A DNA stretch of 30,943 bases from UBA5972 sp964466385 (GTDB lineage: Bacteria > Pseudomonadota > Alphaproteobacteria > Rhodobacterales > Rhodobacteraceae), in assembly GCA_964466385.1 (NCBI GenBank), contig CAYXNM010000014.1:1-30943 (forward strand), given 5' to 3'. Position numbers and translations under genes: made by a program. The notes beneath the pieces were generated by a model. The model was given only the letters and a program-made list of their open reading frames with translations. It did not search any database and was not told where the DNA came from. Positions 8,434 through 15,946 of the stretch are shown here, one piece after another (positions within the stretch are counted from its first letter, which is position 1; the number at the start of each line of letters is the position of its first letter).

Positions 8434-9945
8434 ATGCCGGAAATCCTGAACCTGATCACAACCACTTCAGACCGGTTCCGCACCGCCCCCATGCCAAGGC
8501 ACAAAGTGTCGCGAACGCTGTGGGAACAGGCCGCGGGCGACGCGTCGCGGGGAATGCTGACCCTGCTCAGCCTCTGGGCAACCAAAGGTGCCGTCCACAT
8601 GGCGCTATTGAACGAAAAGACCAACCGGACGGGCATCGTCAGTCTGGAAAACCAGCGCACGGGATTTCCTTCGGTCGGAAAGATGCACCCACCCGCACAG
8701 CGGCTGGAACGCGCGATTGCGGATCTTCACGGGCTGGTGCCCGAAAAGGCCAGCGACGCACGACCATGGCTGGACCACGGGAAATGGCCGCTGACGCAGC
8801 CTTTGGGCAAACCCGGCGCGCCGGGCGATTTCGCGCCTTATGCCTTTCTGCCGGTTATCGGGGAAAGCCTTCACAAGGTCCCAGTCGGGCCGGTCCATGC
8901 CGGGATCATCGAGCCTGGCCATTTCCGTTTCACCGCCCAGGGCGAAACCGTCGTGCGGCTGGAAGAGCGTCTGGGCTATACCCACAAGGGAACCGATCGC
9001 CTGTTGCAGGGCGCAACGCTTGCACGCGGGGCCGAGCTGGCCGGGCGGACATCGGGCGACAGCGCGGTTGCGTACGCGTGGGCCTATTCGCAGGCGGTCG
9101 AGGCAGCGCTTGGCGTGGAGGTACCGGACCGCGCCGTCTGGCTGCGCGCCCTGATGGCCGAGCTTGAGCGGCTGGCCAACCACCTTGGCGACATCGGCGC
9201 GGTCTGCAACGACGCGGCCTTTGCCATGATGCTGGCGCGCACAAGCGTTCTGCGCGAGGATGTTCTGAGGGTGGCAAACACTTGTTTTGGCCACAGGTAC
9301 ATGCGCGATTGCGTCGTACCCGGCGGGGTTGCGGTCGACCTCAGCGCGGCGGGGCGGCTGGAACTCGATACGGCGCTGGAACAGATCGAACGCGCTTTCT
9401 CCCCTCTGGTGGAGCTTTACGACAACACCGGCTCCTTGCTGGACAGGACGGTCAACACGGGTGTGCTTCAGGCGGACCTGGCGGCGCGATTCGGGGCCGG
9501 GGGGTATGTGGGGCGGGCCTCCGGACGGGCGTTTGACGCGCGAAAGTCGCTGTCTTACGCACCTTATGGGGAACTGGATTTTCTAACGCCCCTCAGAAGC
9601 GAAGGCGATGTCAATGCGCGCATCTGGATCCGGATCGAGGAAGTCCGGCAATCCTTTTCCCTGATCCACCAGATCCTGAGAAAGCTTCCCGATGGCCCGT
9701 TGATCGCCGACTTGCCAAGAACGACCAGGGCAACCGAGGGGTTGGGGCTGGTCGAGGGGTTTCGCGGTGATGTCCTTGTGTGGCTGCGTCTGGACGCGCG
9801 CGGCCGGATCGCACGCTGTCACATGCGCGACCCCTCGTGGTTTCAGTGGCCACTGTTGGAGGCAGTCATCGAAAACAACATCATTGCGGATTTCCCGCTT
9901 TGCAACAAATCCTTCAACTGTTCGTATTCGGGCCATGACCTTTAG
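8434..9945 (+). CDS. hyfG: HyfG/HycE-like fused NuoC-NuoD large subunit lacking all [NiFe] cysteines
   Basis: A 503-residue protein. The N-terminal part (about 1-145) corresponds to the NuoC-like portion of HycE/HyfG. From GPVHAGIIEPGHFRF (about 152-166) onward it aligns with the NuoD / hydrogenase large-subunit fold (LEERLGYTHKGTDRLL; LERLANHLGDIG). In HycE the first metal motif is RVCGICG; here the same place reads RTSGDS (205-210), with both cysteines replaced by serine. The second motif, DPCYSC in HycE, reads NCSYSG at 495-500, and the protein ends 3 residues later at L503. No [NiFe] centre of the known kind can be held. The complex I tyrosine site is not obvious either. Start ATG at 8434 with GGAG at 8423-8426. 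It belongs with Ehr-type subunits of unknown reaction. Confidence 0.88.
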   Translation: MPEILNLITTTSDRFRTAPMPRHKVSRTLWEQAAGDASRGMLTLLSLWATKGAVHMALLNEKTNRTGIVSLENQRTGFPSVGKMHPPAQRLERAIADLHGLVPEKASDARPWLDHGKWPLTQPLGKPGAPGDFAPYAFLPVIGESLHKVPVGPVHAGIIEPGHFRFTAQGETVVRLEERLGYTHKGTDRLLQGATLARGAELAGRTSGDSAVAYAWAYSQAVEAALGVEVPDRAVWLRALMAELERLANHLGDIGAVCNDAAFAMMLARTSVLREDVLRVANTCFGHRYMRDCVVPGGVAVDLSAAGRLELDTALEQIERAFSPLVELYDNTGSLLDRTVNTGVLQADLAARFGAGGYVGRASGRAFDARKSLSYAPYGELDFLTPLRSEGDVNARIWIRIEEVRQSFSLIHQILRKLPDGPLIADLPRTTRATEGLGLVEGFRGDVLVWLRLDARGRIARCHMRDPSWFQWPLLEAVIENNIIADFPLCNKSFNCSYSGHDL

Positions 9946-9957
9946 GAGATCACATCG

Positions 9958-10482
9958 ATGTTAAGGTTCCTGCTCGACGGTCTGTTGCATCACCCTCTGA
10001 CCGAAAAACCGAGAACCGGAAAAGGCAGTCACCAGGCCGGTGCGGCATTGCGCGAAACACCCCGAGCAAACCTAGGACGCAGCCTGGCCGTGCGCATGCT
10101 CGACGCAGGCTCGTGCAACGGATGCGAGCTTGAAATTCAGGCTCTGGGCAACCCCTATTACGATCTTGACCGGTTCGGCATCCACTTTGTCGCGTCGCCA
10201 CGGCACGCGGACGTTTTGCTGGTCACGGGTCCGGTCACGCGCAACATGCATGACGCTTTGTTGCGGACATATCATGCGATGCCACATCCAAAATGGGTGG
10301 TCACGGTTGGCGACTGCACGCGCGGCGGCGGCTGTTTTGCGGGCAGCTATGCCGTCATGGACGGCGTTGACGACATTCTTCCGGTCGATCTGCACATTCC
10401 GGGATGCGCCCCTGATCCCGAGGCGCTCTCTGCCGCGCTGGTAACCCTGCTTGAAACAGCCACGCAGAAGGAAAGCGCCTGA
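9958..10482 (+). CDS. hyfI: HyfI/HycG-like small subunit (NuoB family) with intact [4Fe-4S] ligands
   Basis: A 174-residue protein of the NuoB / HycG / HyfI family, which carries the cluster next to the active site (N2 in complex I). The expected ligands are present: C53 and C56 in GSCNGCELE, C120 in VGDCTRGGG and C150 in IPGCAPDP. A fifth cysteine, C126 (GGGCF), lies 6 residues after C120. The N-terminal 40 residues are poorly conserved-looking and may face hyfC. ATG at 9958 with GGAG upstream, 12 bases after hyfG. It is the last gene of the operon; gcvP converges on it 65 bases further on. An intact cluster site beside a large subunit without metal ligands argues for retained electron transfer. 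Confidence 0.9.
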   Translation: MLRFLLDGLLHHPLTEKPRTGKGSHQAGAALRETPRANLGRSLAVRMLDAGSCNGCELEIQALGNPYYDLDRFGIHFVASPRHADVLLVTGPVTRNMHDALLRTYHAMPHPKWVVTVGDCTRGGGCFAGSYAVMDGVDDILPVDLHIPGCAPDPEALSAALVTLLETATQKESA

Positions 10483-10499
10483 ACCCGACGAATGTCGCG

Positions 10500-10528
10500 C
10501 CGCCCCGGTCCTTTGAGGCGCGGGGCGG
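10500..10528. terminator. GC-rich hairpin between convergent hyfI and gcvP
   Basis: CCGCCCC (10500-10506) pairs with GGGGCGG (10522-10528) around a 15-base loop, in the 65-base gap between the 3' ends of hyfI (plus) and gcvP (minus). It is well placed for a shared transcription end, but no T-run follows on either strand. It is a weak terminator call. Confidence 0.35.
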
Positions 10529-10547
10529 TCACGAGCGGGGCCGGGGT

Positions 10548-13397
10548 CTACTCGGCCGCCTCTGAATAGGCGTCTACCGGTGGGCAGATGCAAGACAGGT
10601 TGCGATCACCCCAGGCATTGTCGACCCGGTTCACCGGCGGCCAGTATTTGTCGACCCGGAACGCACCGGGAGGGTAACTCGCCTGTTCCCGGCTATAGGG
10701 ACGATCCCAGTCACCCACCAGATCCTCCACCGTGTGCGGAGCGTTCTTGAGCGGGTTGTTCTCGGCATCGATCCGACCTTCTTGGATGTCTCTGGCTTCT
10801 TCATAGATCGCCAGCATCGCATCGCAGAACCGGTCAAGCTCGGCCTTGGGTTCGCTTTCTGTCGGCTCGACCATCAAGGTGCCCGAGACCGGGAAACTCA
10901 TGGTTGGGGCATGGAACCCGCAATCCACCAGCCGCTTTGCGATGTCGTCAACGGTGACGCCCGCGTTGTCCTTCAAGGGCCGGGTGTCAAGAATGCACTC
11001 ATGCGCAACCCGGCCGCCCGGACCCTTGTAAAGGATGTCAAAAGCGCCCTTCAGCCGCGCGGCGATATAATTGGCGTTGAGAATGGCAACCTGCGTGGCT
11101 TTCGTCATGCCCGGTCCGCCCATCATCAGGCAATAGGCCCAGGAAACCGGCAAAACCCCGGCCGAGCCAAAATTCGCGGCCGACACCGCGCCCTCGCCCT
11201 CGCCGTTGGGATCCCCGGGCAGATAGGGCGCAAGATGGGCCTTGACGCCAATCGGCCCCATTCCGGGGCCACCGCCGCCATGGGGAATGGCAAACGTCTT
11301 GTGGAGATTGAGGTGGCTGACGTCAGACCCGATTTCACCGGGCTTGGCCAGCCCGACCATTGCGTTCAGATTGGCCCCGTCAAGATAGACCTGCCCGCCA
11401 TGTTCATGGGTGATTTCGCAGATATCCTTGACCCCTTCCTCAAACACCCCGTGCGTCGAGGGATACGTGATCATGCAGGCAGCCAGTTGATCGGAATGTT
11501 CCGCGGCCTTGGCGCGAAAATCATCCAGATCGATATCACCGTTTTCGGCCGTCTTGACGGGCACCACCTTCATGCCCGCCATATGTGCCGAAGCCGGGTT
11601 GGTGCCATGGGCCGACGTCGGGATCAGGCAGATATTCCGGTGGCCCTCGCCGTTTGCCCGATGGTATCCGGCAATCGTCATCAGTCCGGCAAATTCCCCC
11701 TGTGCGCCGGAATTGGATTGCATCGAGATCTGGTCGTACCCGGTGATCTGGCAAAGCTTGGCGGACAGATCGTCGATCATTTCGCGATAGCCCTCGGCCT
11801 GATGCGCCGGCACGTAGGGGTGGATCTGCGACAAGTTCGCCCAACTCAGCGGGATCATTTCCGCAGCCGCATTCAGTTTCATCGTACACGACCCAAGCGG
11901 GATCATCGCCCGGTCGAGCGCCAGATCACGATCCGCCAGACGCCGCATATAGCGCGTCATTTCGCTTTCCGCCCGGTTCATTTGAAAGACCGGATGGGTC
12001 AGGTATCGCGATGTCCGCAACAGGCCATCCGGGATGCGGTATTCGGGTGCGTAATCGTCATCGTCGCGCTCAACGCCAAAGGCGCGCCAGACCGCTTCGA
12101 TCACCTCGGGGCGGGTCCGCTCATCCAGCGAGATGCCGATCCGTGTCGTCCCCACCCGGCGCAGGTTGATCCCTTCATCAACGGCGCGTTGCATGACAGA
12201 GTTCTGCAACGGACCGACATCAACGGTGATGGTGTCAAAAAAGAATTCCTGTTCGACCTTCAGGCCGATCGATTGCAGGCCCTTGGCCAGTCTCACGGTC
12301 TTGCGGTGAATGCGCTGCGCGATCGCTTTCAGGCCCTCAGGCCCGTGCATGACCGCATAAAACGAGGCCATGACCGCCAGCAGGGCCTGCGCGGTACAGA
12401 CATTGCTGGTGGCTTTTTCACGCCGGATATGCTGCTCACGCGTTGCCAGCGCCAACCGGTAGGCGCGGTTGCCACGCGAGTCGATCGAAACGCCGACGAT
12501 TCGACCGGGCATCTGCCGCTTGTGCCTGTCGCGCGTCGCCATATAGGCGGCATGGGGTCCGCCATACCCCTGCGGCAGCCCGAAACGCTGGGTCGAGCCG
12601 ATGGCGATGTCGGCCCCCATGGCGGCGGGTTCCTTCAGAATGGTCAGCGCCAGCGGATCGGCGGCAATCACCCCGATGGCCTTGTGCTCATGCAACGCAG
12701 CAATCTGGTCGCTGAAATCCCTCAGGAACCCGTAGGTTCCGGGGTATTGGAACAGGGCGCCGAACACGTCTTGTGGCACCAGATCACTTTCAGGATCCCC
12801 AACGACGATCTCAATGCCCGCCGGAGCGGCGCGGGTTTTCATCACGGCGATATTCTGGGGATGGCAATGTTGATCGACGAAAAAGCGGCTGGATTTCGAT
12901 TTGGAAATGCGCTGGGCCATTGACATGGCTTCAGCGCAGGCGGTCGCTTCGTCCAGCAGCGAGGCGTTGGCAACCTCAAGCCCGGTCAGATCGGAGATCA
13001 TTGTCTGAAAGTTGAGAAGCGCCTCCAGGCGACCCTGCGAAATCTCTGGCTGATAGGGGGTGTAGGCGGTGTACCAGGCGGGGTTTTCCAGAATGTTGCG
13101 CTGAATGGCGGGGGGCGTGACGGTGCCGTAATACCCCTGCCCGATCAGCGCGACCGTGCGGGTATTTTTCTTGGCGACGCTGCGCATGTGGAACAGAACC
13201 TGACGCTCGCTTTCGGCGCGCTCCCATTCCAGCGGCGCTTTCTGACGGATGCTGGCAGGCACCGTCTGATCGATCAACTCATCCAGCGAGGAGACATCCA
13301 GAACTTTCAGCATGTCCTCCATTTCCGCCGGAGACGGGCCGATATGGCGGCGATTGGCGAAATCATAGGGCAGATAGTCGGTCGGCTCATAGGTCAT
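10548..13397 (-). CDS. gcvP: Glycine dehydrogenase (aminomethyl-transferring), glycine cleavage P-protein
   Basis: PLP enzyme that decarboxylates glycine and passes the aminomethyl group to the lipoyl arm of GcvH. At 949 residues it is the single-chain type (not split into P1 and P2). The PLP lysine is K700 in NLHKTFAIPHGGGGPGMGPI, equivalent to the lysine near 706 in the E. coli enzyme. The N-terminus YDFANRRHIGPSPAEME is the classic P-protein start. ATG at 13397 has GGAG 7 bases upstream. It is the third gene of gcvT-gcvH-gcvP, 82 bases after gcvH, and is probably controlled by the glycine riboswitch ahead of gcvT. The gap contains a hairpin (13424-13428 with 13436-13440). Confidence 0.97.
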   Translation of the reverse strand: MTYEPTDYLPYDFANRRHIGPSPAEMEDMLKVLDVSSLDELIDQTVPASIRQKAPLEWERAESERQVLFHMRSVAKKNTRTVALIGQGYYGTVTPPAIQRNILENPAWYTAYTPYQPEISQGRLEALLNFQTMISDLTGLEVANASLLDEATACAEAMSMAQRISKSKSSRFFVDQHCHPQNIAVMKTRAAPAGIEIVVGDPESDLVPQDVFGALFQYPGTYGFLRDFSDQIAALHEHKAIGVIAADPLALTILKEPAAMGADIAIGSTQRFGLPQGYGGPHAAYMATRDRHKRQMPGRIVGVSIDSRGNRAYRLALATREQHIRREKATSNVCTAQALLAVMASFYAVMHGPEGLKAIAQRIHRKTVRLAKGLQSIGLKVEQEFFFDTITVDVGPLQNSVMQRAVDEGINLRRVGTTRIGISLDERTRPEVIEAVWRAFGVERDDDDYAPEYRIPDGLLRTSRYLTHPVFQMNRAESEMTRYMRRLADRDLALDRAMIPLGSCTMKLNAAAEMIPLSWANLSQIHPYVPAHQAEGYREMIDDLSAKLCQITGYDQISMQSNSGAQGEFAGLMTIAGYHRANGEGHRNICLIPTSAHGTNPASAHMAGMKVVPVKTAENGDIDLDDFRAKAAEHSDQLAACMITYPSTHGVFEEGVKDICEITHEHGGQVYLDGANLNAMVGLAKPGEIGSDVSHLNLHKTFAIPHGGGGPGMGPIGVKAHLAPYLPGDPNGEGEGAVSAANFGSAGVLPVSWAYCLMMGGPGMTKATQVAILNANYIAARLKGAFDILYKGPGGRVAHECILDTRPLKDNAGVTVDDIAKRLVDCGFHAPTMSFPVSGTLMVEPTESEPKAELDRFCDAMLAIYEEARDIQEGRIDAENNPLKNAPHTVEDLVGDWDRPYSREQASYPPGAFRVDKYWPPVNRVDNAWGDRNLSCICPPVDAYSEAAE

Positions 13398-13479
13398 GGG
13401 TGCGCTCCATTGGGTCAGCAGGCCCCGGACACATTCCGGGACGCCAATTTCCGTTCATCCTGTGAAACAGGTTTTTCGT

Positions 13480-13836
13480 TTAATCTATCAATGCCTTATA
13501 AGCATCCTCATCCAGCAGTTCGTCCATGTCGCCGGGATTTGCCAGTTTCATCTTGAAAAACCATGCACTGATGGCGTCTTCGTTGACGAGGGTTGGATTA
13601 TCGACAAGGGCTTCGTTCACTTCGACGATTTCACCGTCCAAGGGCGCCATGATGTCAGAGGCGGCCTTGACGCTTTCGATCACGACGATCTCTTCGTCCT
13701 TCGCGACCTCGGTCCCGGCCTCCGGCAATTCGACAAAAACCAGATCGCCAAGCTGTGTCGCGGCGTGTTCGGTGATGCCGACGGCAACCAGGTCGCCTTC
13801 GGGTCTGAGCCATTCGTGCTCTTCGGTGAATTTCAT
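13480..13836 (-). CDS. gcvH: Glycine cleavage system H protein
   Basis: A 118-residue lipoyl carrier that shuttles the aminomethyl group between GcvP, GcvT and lipoamide dehydrogenase. The lipoylation site is K57 in VVIESVKAASDI. The N-terminus (KFTEEHEWLRPEGDLVAVGI) and the downstream LVNEDAISAWFFKMK are standard for the family. Start ATG at 13836 has a GGAGA just upstream. It lies 50 bases after gcvT and 82 before gcvP, with all three in the same direction. Nothing unusual is seen. Confidence 0.97.
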   Translation of the reverse strand: MKFTEEHEWLRPEGDLVAVGITEHAATQLGDLVFVELPEAGTEVAKDEEIVVIESVKAASDIMAPLDGEIVEVNEALVDNPTLVNEDAISAWFFKMKLANPGDMDELLDEDAYKALID

Positions 13837-13886
13837 TTAGATGGTCTCCTCGTTTTGGTTGTCTTGACGGGGTATACTTGGCGTGG

Positions 13887-15017
13887 CTATCGTTTGAAAT
13901 TGGCCGGTGTGAAGGGCATGGCGCTGACGGTTGCCGGCAAACGCTTGCCGCGCAGTTCCGCAAATATCGTCGTGCCTTTGGCGGCATATTGAGTCTTGAC
14001 GTACCCCATGGACATGGGGCCGGCGATGGTCGGGCCAAAACCGCCCGAGGTCACTTCGCCGATCGCCTCCTCGCTGTTTTCGTCTGCAAATAACTGCGTG
14101 TGGGCGCGCATGGGTGCGCGGCTTTGCGGCAACAGACCAATCCTGCGCCGCGCAGGCCCTTGGGCGATCTGGCGCAGGATTTCGCCGTCGCCCGGAAATC
14201 CGCCTTCGCGCACGCCCCCGGCGCGGCGCGACTTCTGGATGGCCCATAGCAGCGATGCCTCGACCGGCGACGTGGTGGTGTCGATGTCGTTGCCATAAAG
14301 GCACAGCCCCGCTTCCAGACGCAGGCTGTCGCGCGCGCCAAGGCCGATGGGTTCAACTTCGTCCATAGCCAGCAAGGCCCGCGCAAATCCATCGGCCGCG
14401 GGGTCGGGAACGGAAATCTCATAGCCGTCTTCGCCCGTGTATCCCGAGCGCGAGACCCATATTTCGTCGTCACCATGGTTCAGAACGGCAACATCCATGA
14501 AGCGCATTCCGGCCACCTGGGGCATCAACTGCGCCAGCGCCCGTTCGGCTTTCGGTCCCTGAAGCGCCAGGAGCGAACGCCCCGCGACCATGTCCAGTTC
14601 GCAGGTTGCCCCCAATGCGGCCTTCATATGGGCAAAATCGTCGTCCTTGCACGCCGCGTTGACCACCAGAAACATGTGGTCCCCGCGGTTGGCGATCATC
14701 AGGTCATCCAGAATGCCGCCTTCTGAATTGGTGAACAGGCCATAGCGCTGGCGGTTCTCTCCCAGCGACAGCACGTCGACGGGCACAAGTGTTTCAAGCG
14801 CCAGGGCAGCGTCGGAATTGTTACCGGATTTCGCCCGCAACAAGACCTGCCCCATGTGACTGACGTCGAAAAGACCGGCTCCCTCGCGGCAGGCAAGATG
14901 TTCCTTCATCACCCCCAGCGGGTATTGAACGGGCATTTCGTATCCGGCGAACGGAACCATCTTGGCGCCGAGTTCCAGATGCAGATCGAATAAGGCCGTG
15001 CGTTTCAAATCGGACAT
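13887..15017 (-). CDS. gcvT: Glycine cleavage system T protein (aminomethyltransferase)
   Basis: Tetrahydrofolate-dependent aminomethyltransferase that releases ammonia from the GcvH-bound intermediate and forms 5,10-methylene-THF. The N-terminus KRTALFDLHLELGAKMVPFA, followed by GYEMPVQYP, and the LFDVSHMGQ motif identify it. Starting at the ATG at 15017 gives 376 residues, a normal length. GGGGG lies 4 bases upstream of that ATG. Longer versions from 15038 or 15068 would eat into the leader and lack family similarity. It is the first gene of the gcv operon and follows a tandem glycine riboswitch. Confidence 0.96.
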   Translation of the reverse strand: MSDLKRTALFDLHLELGAKMVPFAGYEMPVQYPLGVMKEHLACREGAGLFDVSHMGQVLLRAKSGNNSDAALALETLVPVDVLSLGENRQRYGLFTNSEGGILDDLMIANRGDHMFLVVNAACKDDDFAHMKAALGATCELDMVAGRSLLALQGPKAERALAQLMPQVAGMRFMDVAVLNHGDDEIWVSRSGYTGEDGYEISVPDPAADGFARALLAMDEVEPIGLGARDSLRLEAGLCLYGNDIDTTTSPVEASLLWAIQKSRRAGGVREGGFPGDGEILRQIAQGPARRRIGLLPQSRAPMRAHTQLFADENSEEAIGEVTSGGFGPTIAGPMSMGYVKTQYAAKGTTIFAELRGKRLPATVSAMPFTPANFKR

Positions 15018-15105
15018 GTCGCCCCCAAAAGGTTCCATTACAGGCCAGCGGATTGATGAACAATACAACCGGCATCGTTATTCCTGCACGCGTTTTTTTG
15101 CGTGC

Positions 15106-15270
15106 GGCGATGCCCCCCCTGTTTTTTTGCCTGAGATCGCTATCCCTTCGGCGCCCCGGTCAGGCCGGGATCTCTCCAGAGTTTGTTGTCAGCATCGGTC
15201 CGGTTGCCTGAGAGTTTCCGGGGCGGTTGCTCCTTCGGCACTGACCATTGGCCAGATTCTCCCGATTCTG
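15106..15270 (-). promoter_or_regulatory. Tandem glycine riboswitch upstream of gcvT
   Basis: Read on the minus strand, two glycine aptamers follow each other. Aptamer 1 (about 15185-15270) begins GGGAGAATC. It contains GCCGAAGGAGCAACC (15225-15239) and then ACTCTCAGGCAACCGGACCG (about 15195-15214). Aptamer 2 (about 15110-15180) begins CTCTGGAGAGATC. It contains GCGCCGAAGGGATAG and then ATCTCAGGCAAAAAAACAGG. These are the known glycine-aptamer cores, and the linker of a few bases is typical. Position before gcvT fits the known role: glycine switches on its own breakdown. After aptamer 2 comes a hairpin, GCACGC (15100-15105) with GCGTGC (15086-15091) around an A-rich loop, which may be part of the expression platform. 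Confidence 0.92.
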
Positions 15271-15284
15271 CTACGGCACACCCT

Positions 15285-15290
15285 AGTATA
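15285..15290 (-). promoter_or_regulatory. Candidate -10 box (TATACT) of the gcv operon
   Basis: On the minus strand TATACT lies about 15 bases before the first riboswitch base, so a start near 15278 would give a leader beginning just ahead of aptamer 1. No good -35 sits 17 bases upstream; a TTGATT is nearby but at 12-base spacing. The gene for a gamma-glutamylcyclotransferase-like protein starts on the other strand at 15367, so the region is divergent. Confidence 0.4.
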
Positions 15291-15366
15291 CCGAAATATT
15301 CAAATCAACCGGCTTGTGGTTCCGGTCGCGAACTCTTTATATCGCGTCTCATTCGGCGGAACGGAC

Positions 15367-15942
15367 ATGCCCAGACCTCACTTTTTCGGATACGGCTCGC
15401 TCGTCAACCGGGCCACGCATGACTACCGGAACACGGCGCGCGCGACCGTACGCGGCTGGCGGCGGCTTTGGCGTCACACCAGCCTGCGCGAAGTGGCCTA
15501 TCTGACGGTTGCCCGGTCCCCGGGCCATGAAATCGACGGGCTGATTGCCGAAGTCCCCGATGGCGACTGGGCGGCACTGGATCTGCGCGAACATGCTTAT
15601 GATCGGCTGAAACTGGCACCCGCGACGGTGCGCCACGAAAGCACCCCGGCAAGCCGGATTGAGATTTACAGGACGAAACCCGGTAACGACGCGCCCCCGG
15701 ACGTGCGCCACCCCATTCTGATGAGTTATCTTGACACGGTTGTGACCGGGTATCTGGAAATGTTCGGCCATGACGGTGCCGGTCGGTTTTTCCTCTCGAC
15801 CGACGGATGGGACTCACCCGTTCTGGATGACCGCGCCGACCCCATTTATCCGCGCGCCATCGCCCCAAAGCCCCGGCAAAGGGCCTATATCGAGTCCAAA
15901 CTCGATGATCTCGGCGTTGTCAGGATCGGGCACGACCGCTGA
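15367..15942 (+). CDS. Gamma-glutamylcyclotransferase-like protein (GGCT fold)
   Basis: A 191-residue protein whose N-terminus HFFGYGSLVN (residues 5-14) is the substrate-loop signature of the gamma-glutamylcyclotransferase-like (AIG2/GGCT) fold. The likely catalytic acid is E75 in DLREHAYDRL. Enzymes of this fold release 5-oxoproline from gamma-glutamyl amines or peptides, including glutathione breakdown in the ChaC branch. The exact substrate here is not known. Start ATG at 15367 has GGCGGA upstream; longer frames run into the riboswitch region and are not supported. It is transcribed alone and converges on gltX with only 4 bases between stops. Confidence 0.82.
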   Translation: MPRPHFFGYGSLVNRATHDYRNTARATVRGWRRLWRHTSLREVAYLTVARSPGHEIDGLIAEVPDGDWAALDLREHAYDRLKLAPATVRHESTPASRIEIYRTKPGNDAPPDVRHPILMSYLDTVVTGYLEMFGHDGAGRFFLSTDGWDSPVLDDRADPIYPRAIAPKPRQRAYIESKLDDLGVVRIGHDR

Positions 15943-15946
15943 TCGG

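Noticed and set aside
6429..8660. A 743-codon open frame on the minus strand across hyfE-hyfF
   Set aside because: It is antisense to well-supported membrane genes, is very rich in arginine, histidine and glutamine, and shows no domain; it is a high-GC shadow.
3357..10482. A functional hydrogenase-4 or formate hydrogenlyase
   Set aside because: The large subunit lacks all four [NiFe] cysteines, and no maturation, formate dehydrogenase or ferredoxin-like gene is present, so hydrogenase activity is not supported.
10734..12923. A 729-codon plus-strand open frame inside gcvP
   Set aside because: It is the complement of a clear P-protein and has shadow-like composition with no recognisable motif.
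13459..13476. A plus-strand intrinsic terminator (CCTGT-GAA-ACAGG followed by TTTTT)
   Set aside because: The stem is only 5 bp and no plus-strand transcript is expected between gcvH and gcvP.
14962..15366. A 326-residue version of the gamma-glutamylcyclotransferase-like gene
   Set aside because: The extra N-terminus would be translated from the antisense of the gcvT start and the riboswitch; the family motif begins just after the ATG at 15367.
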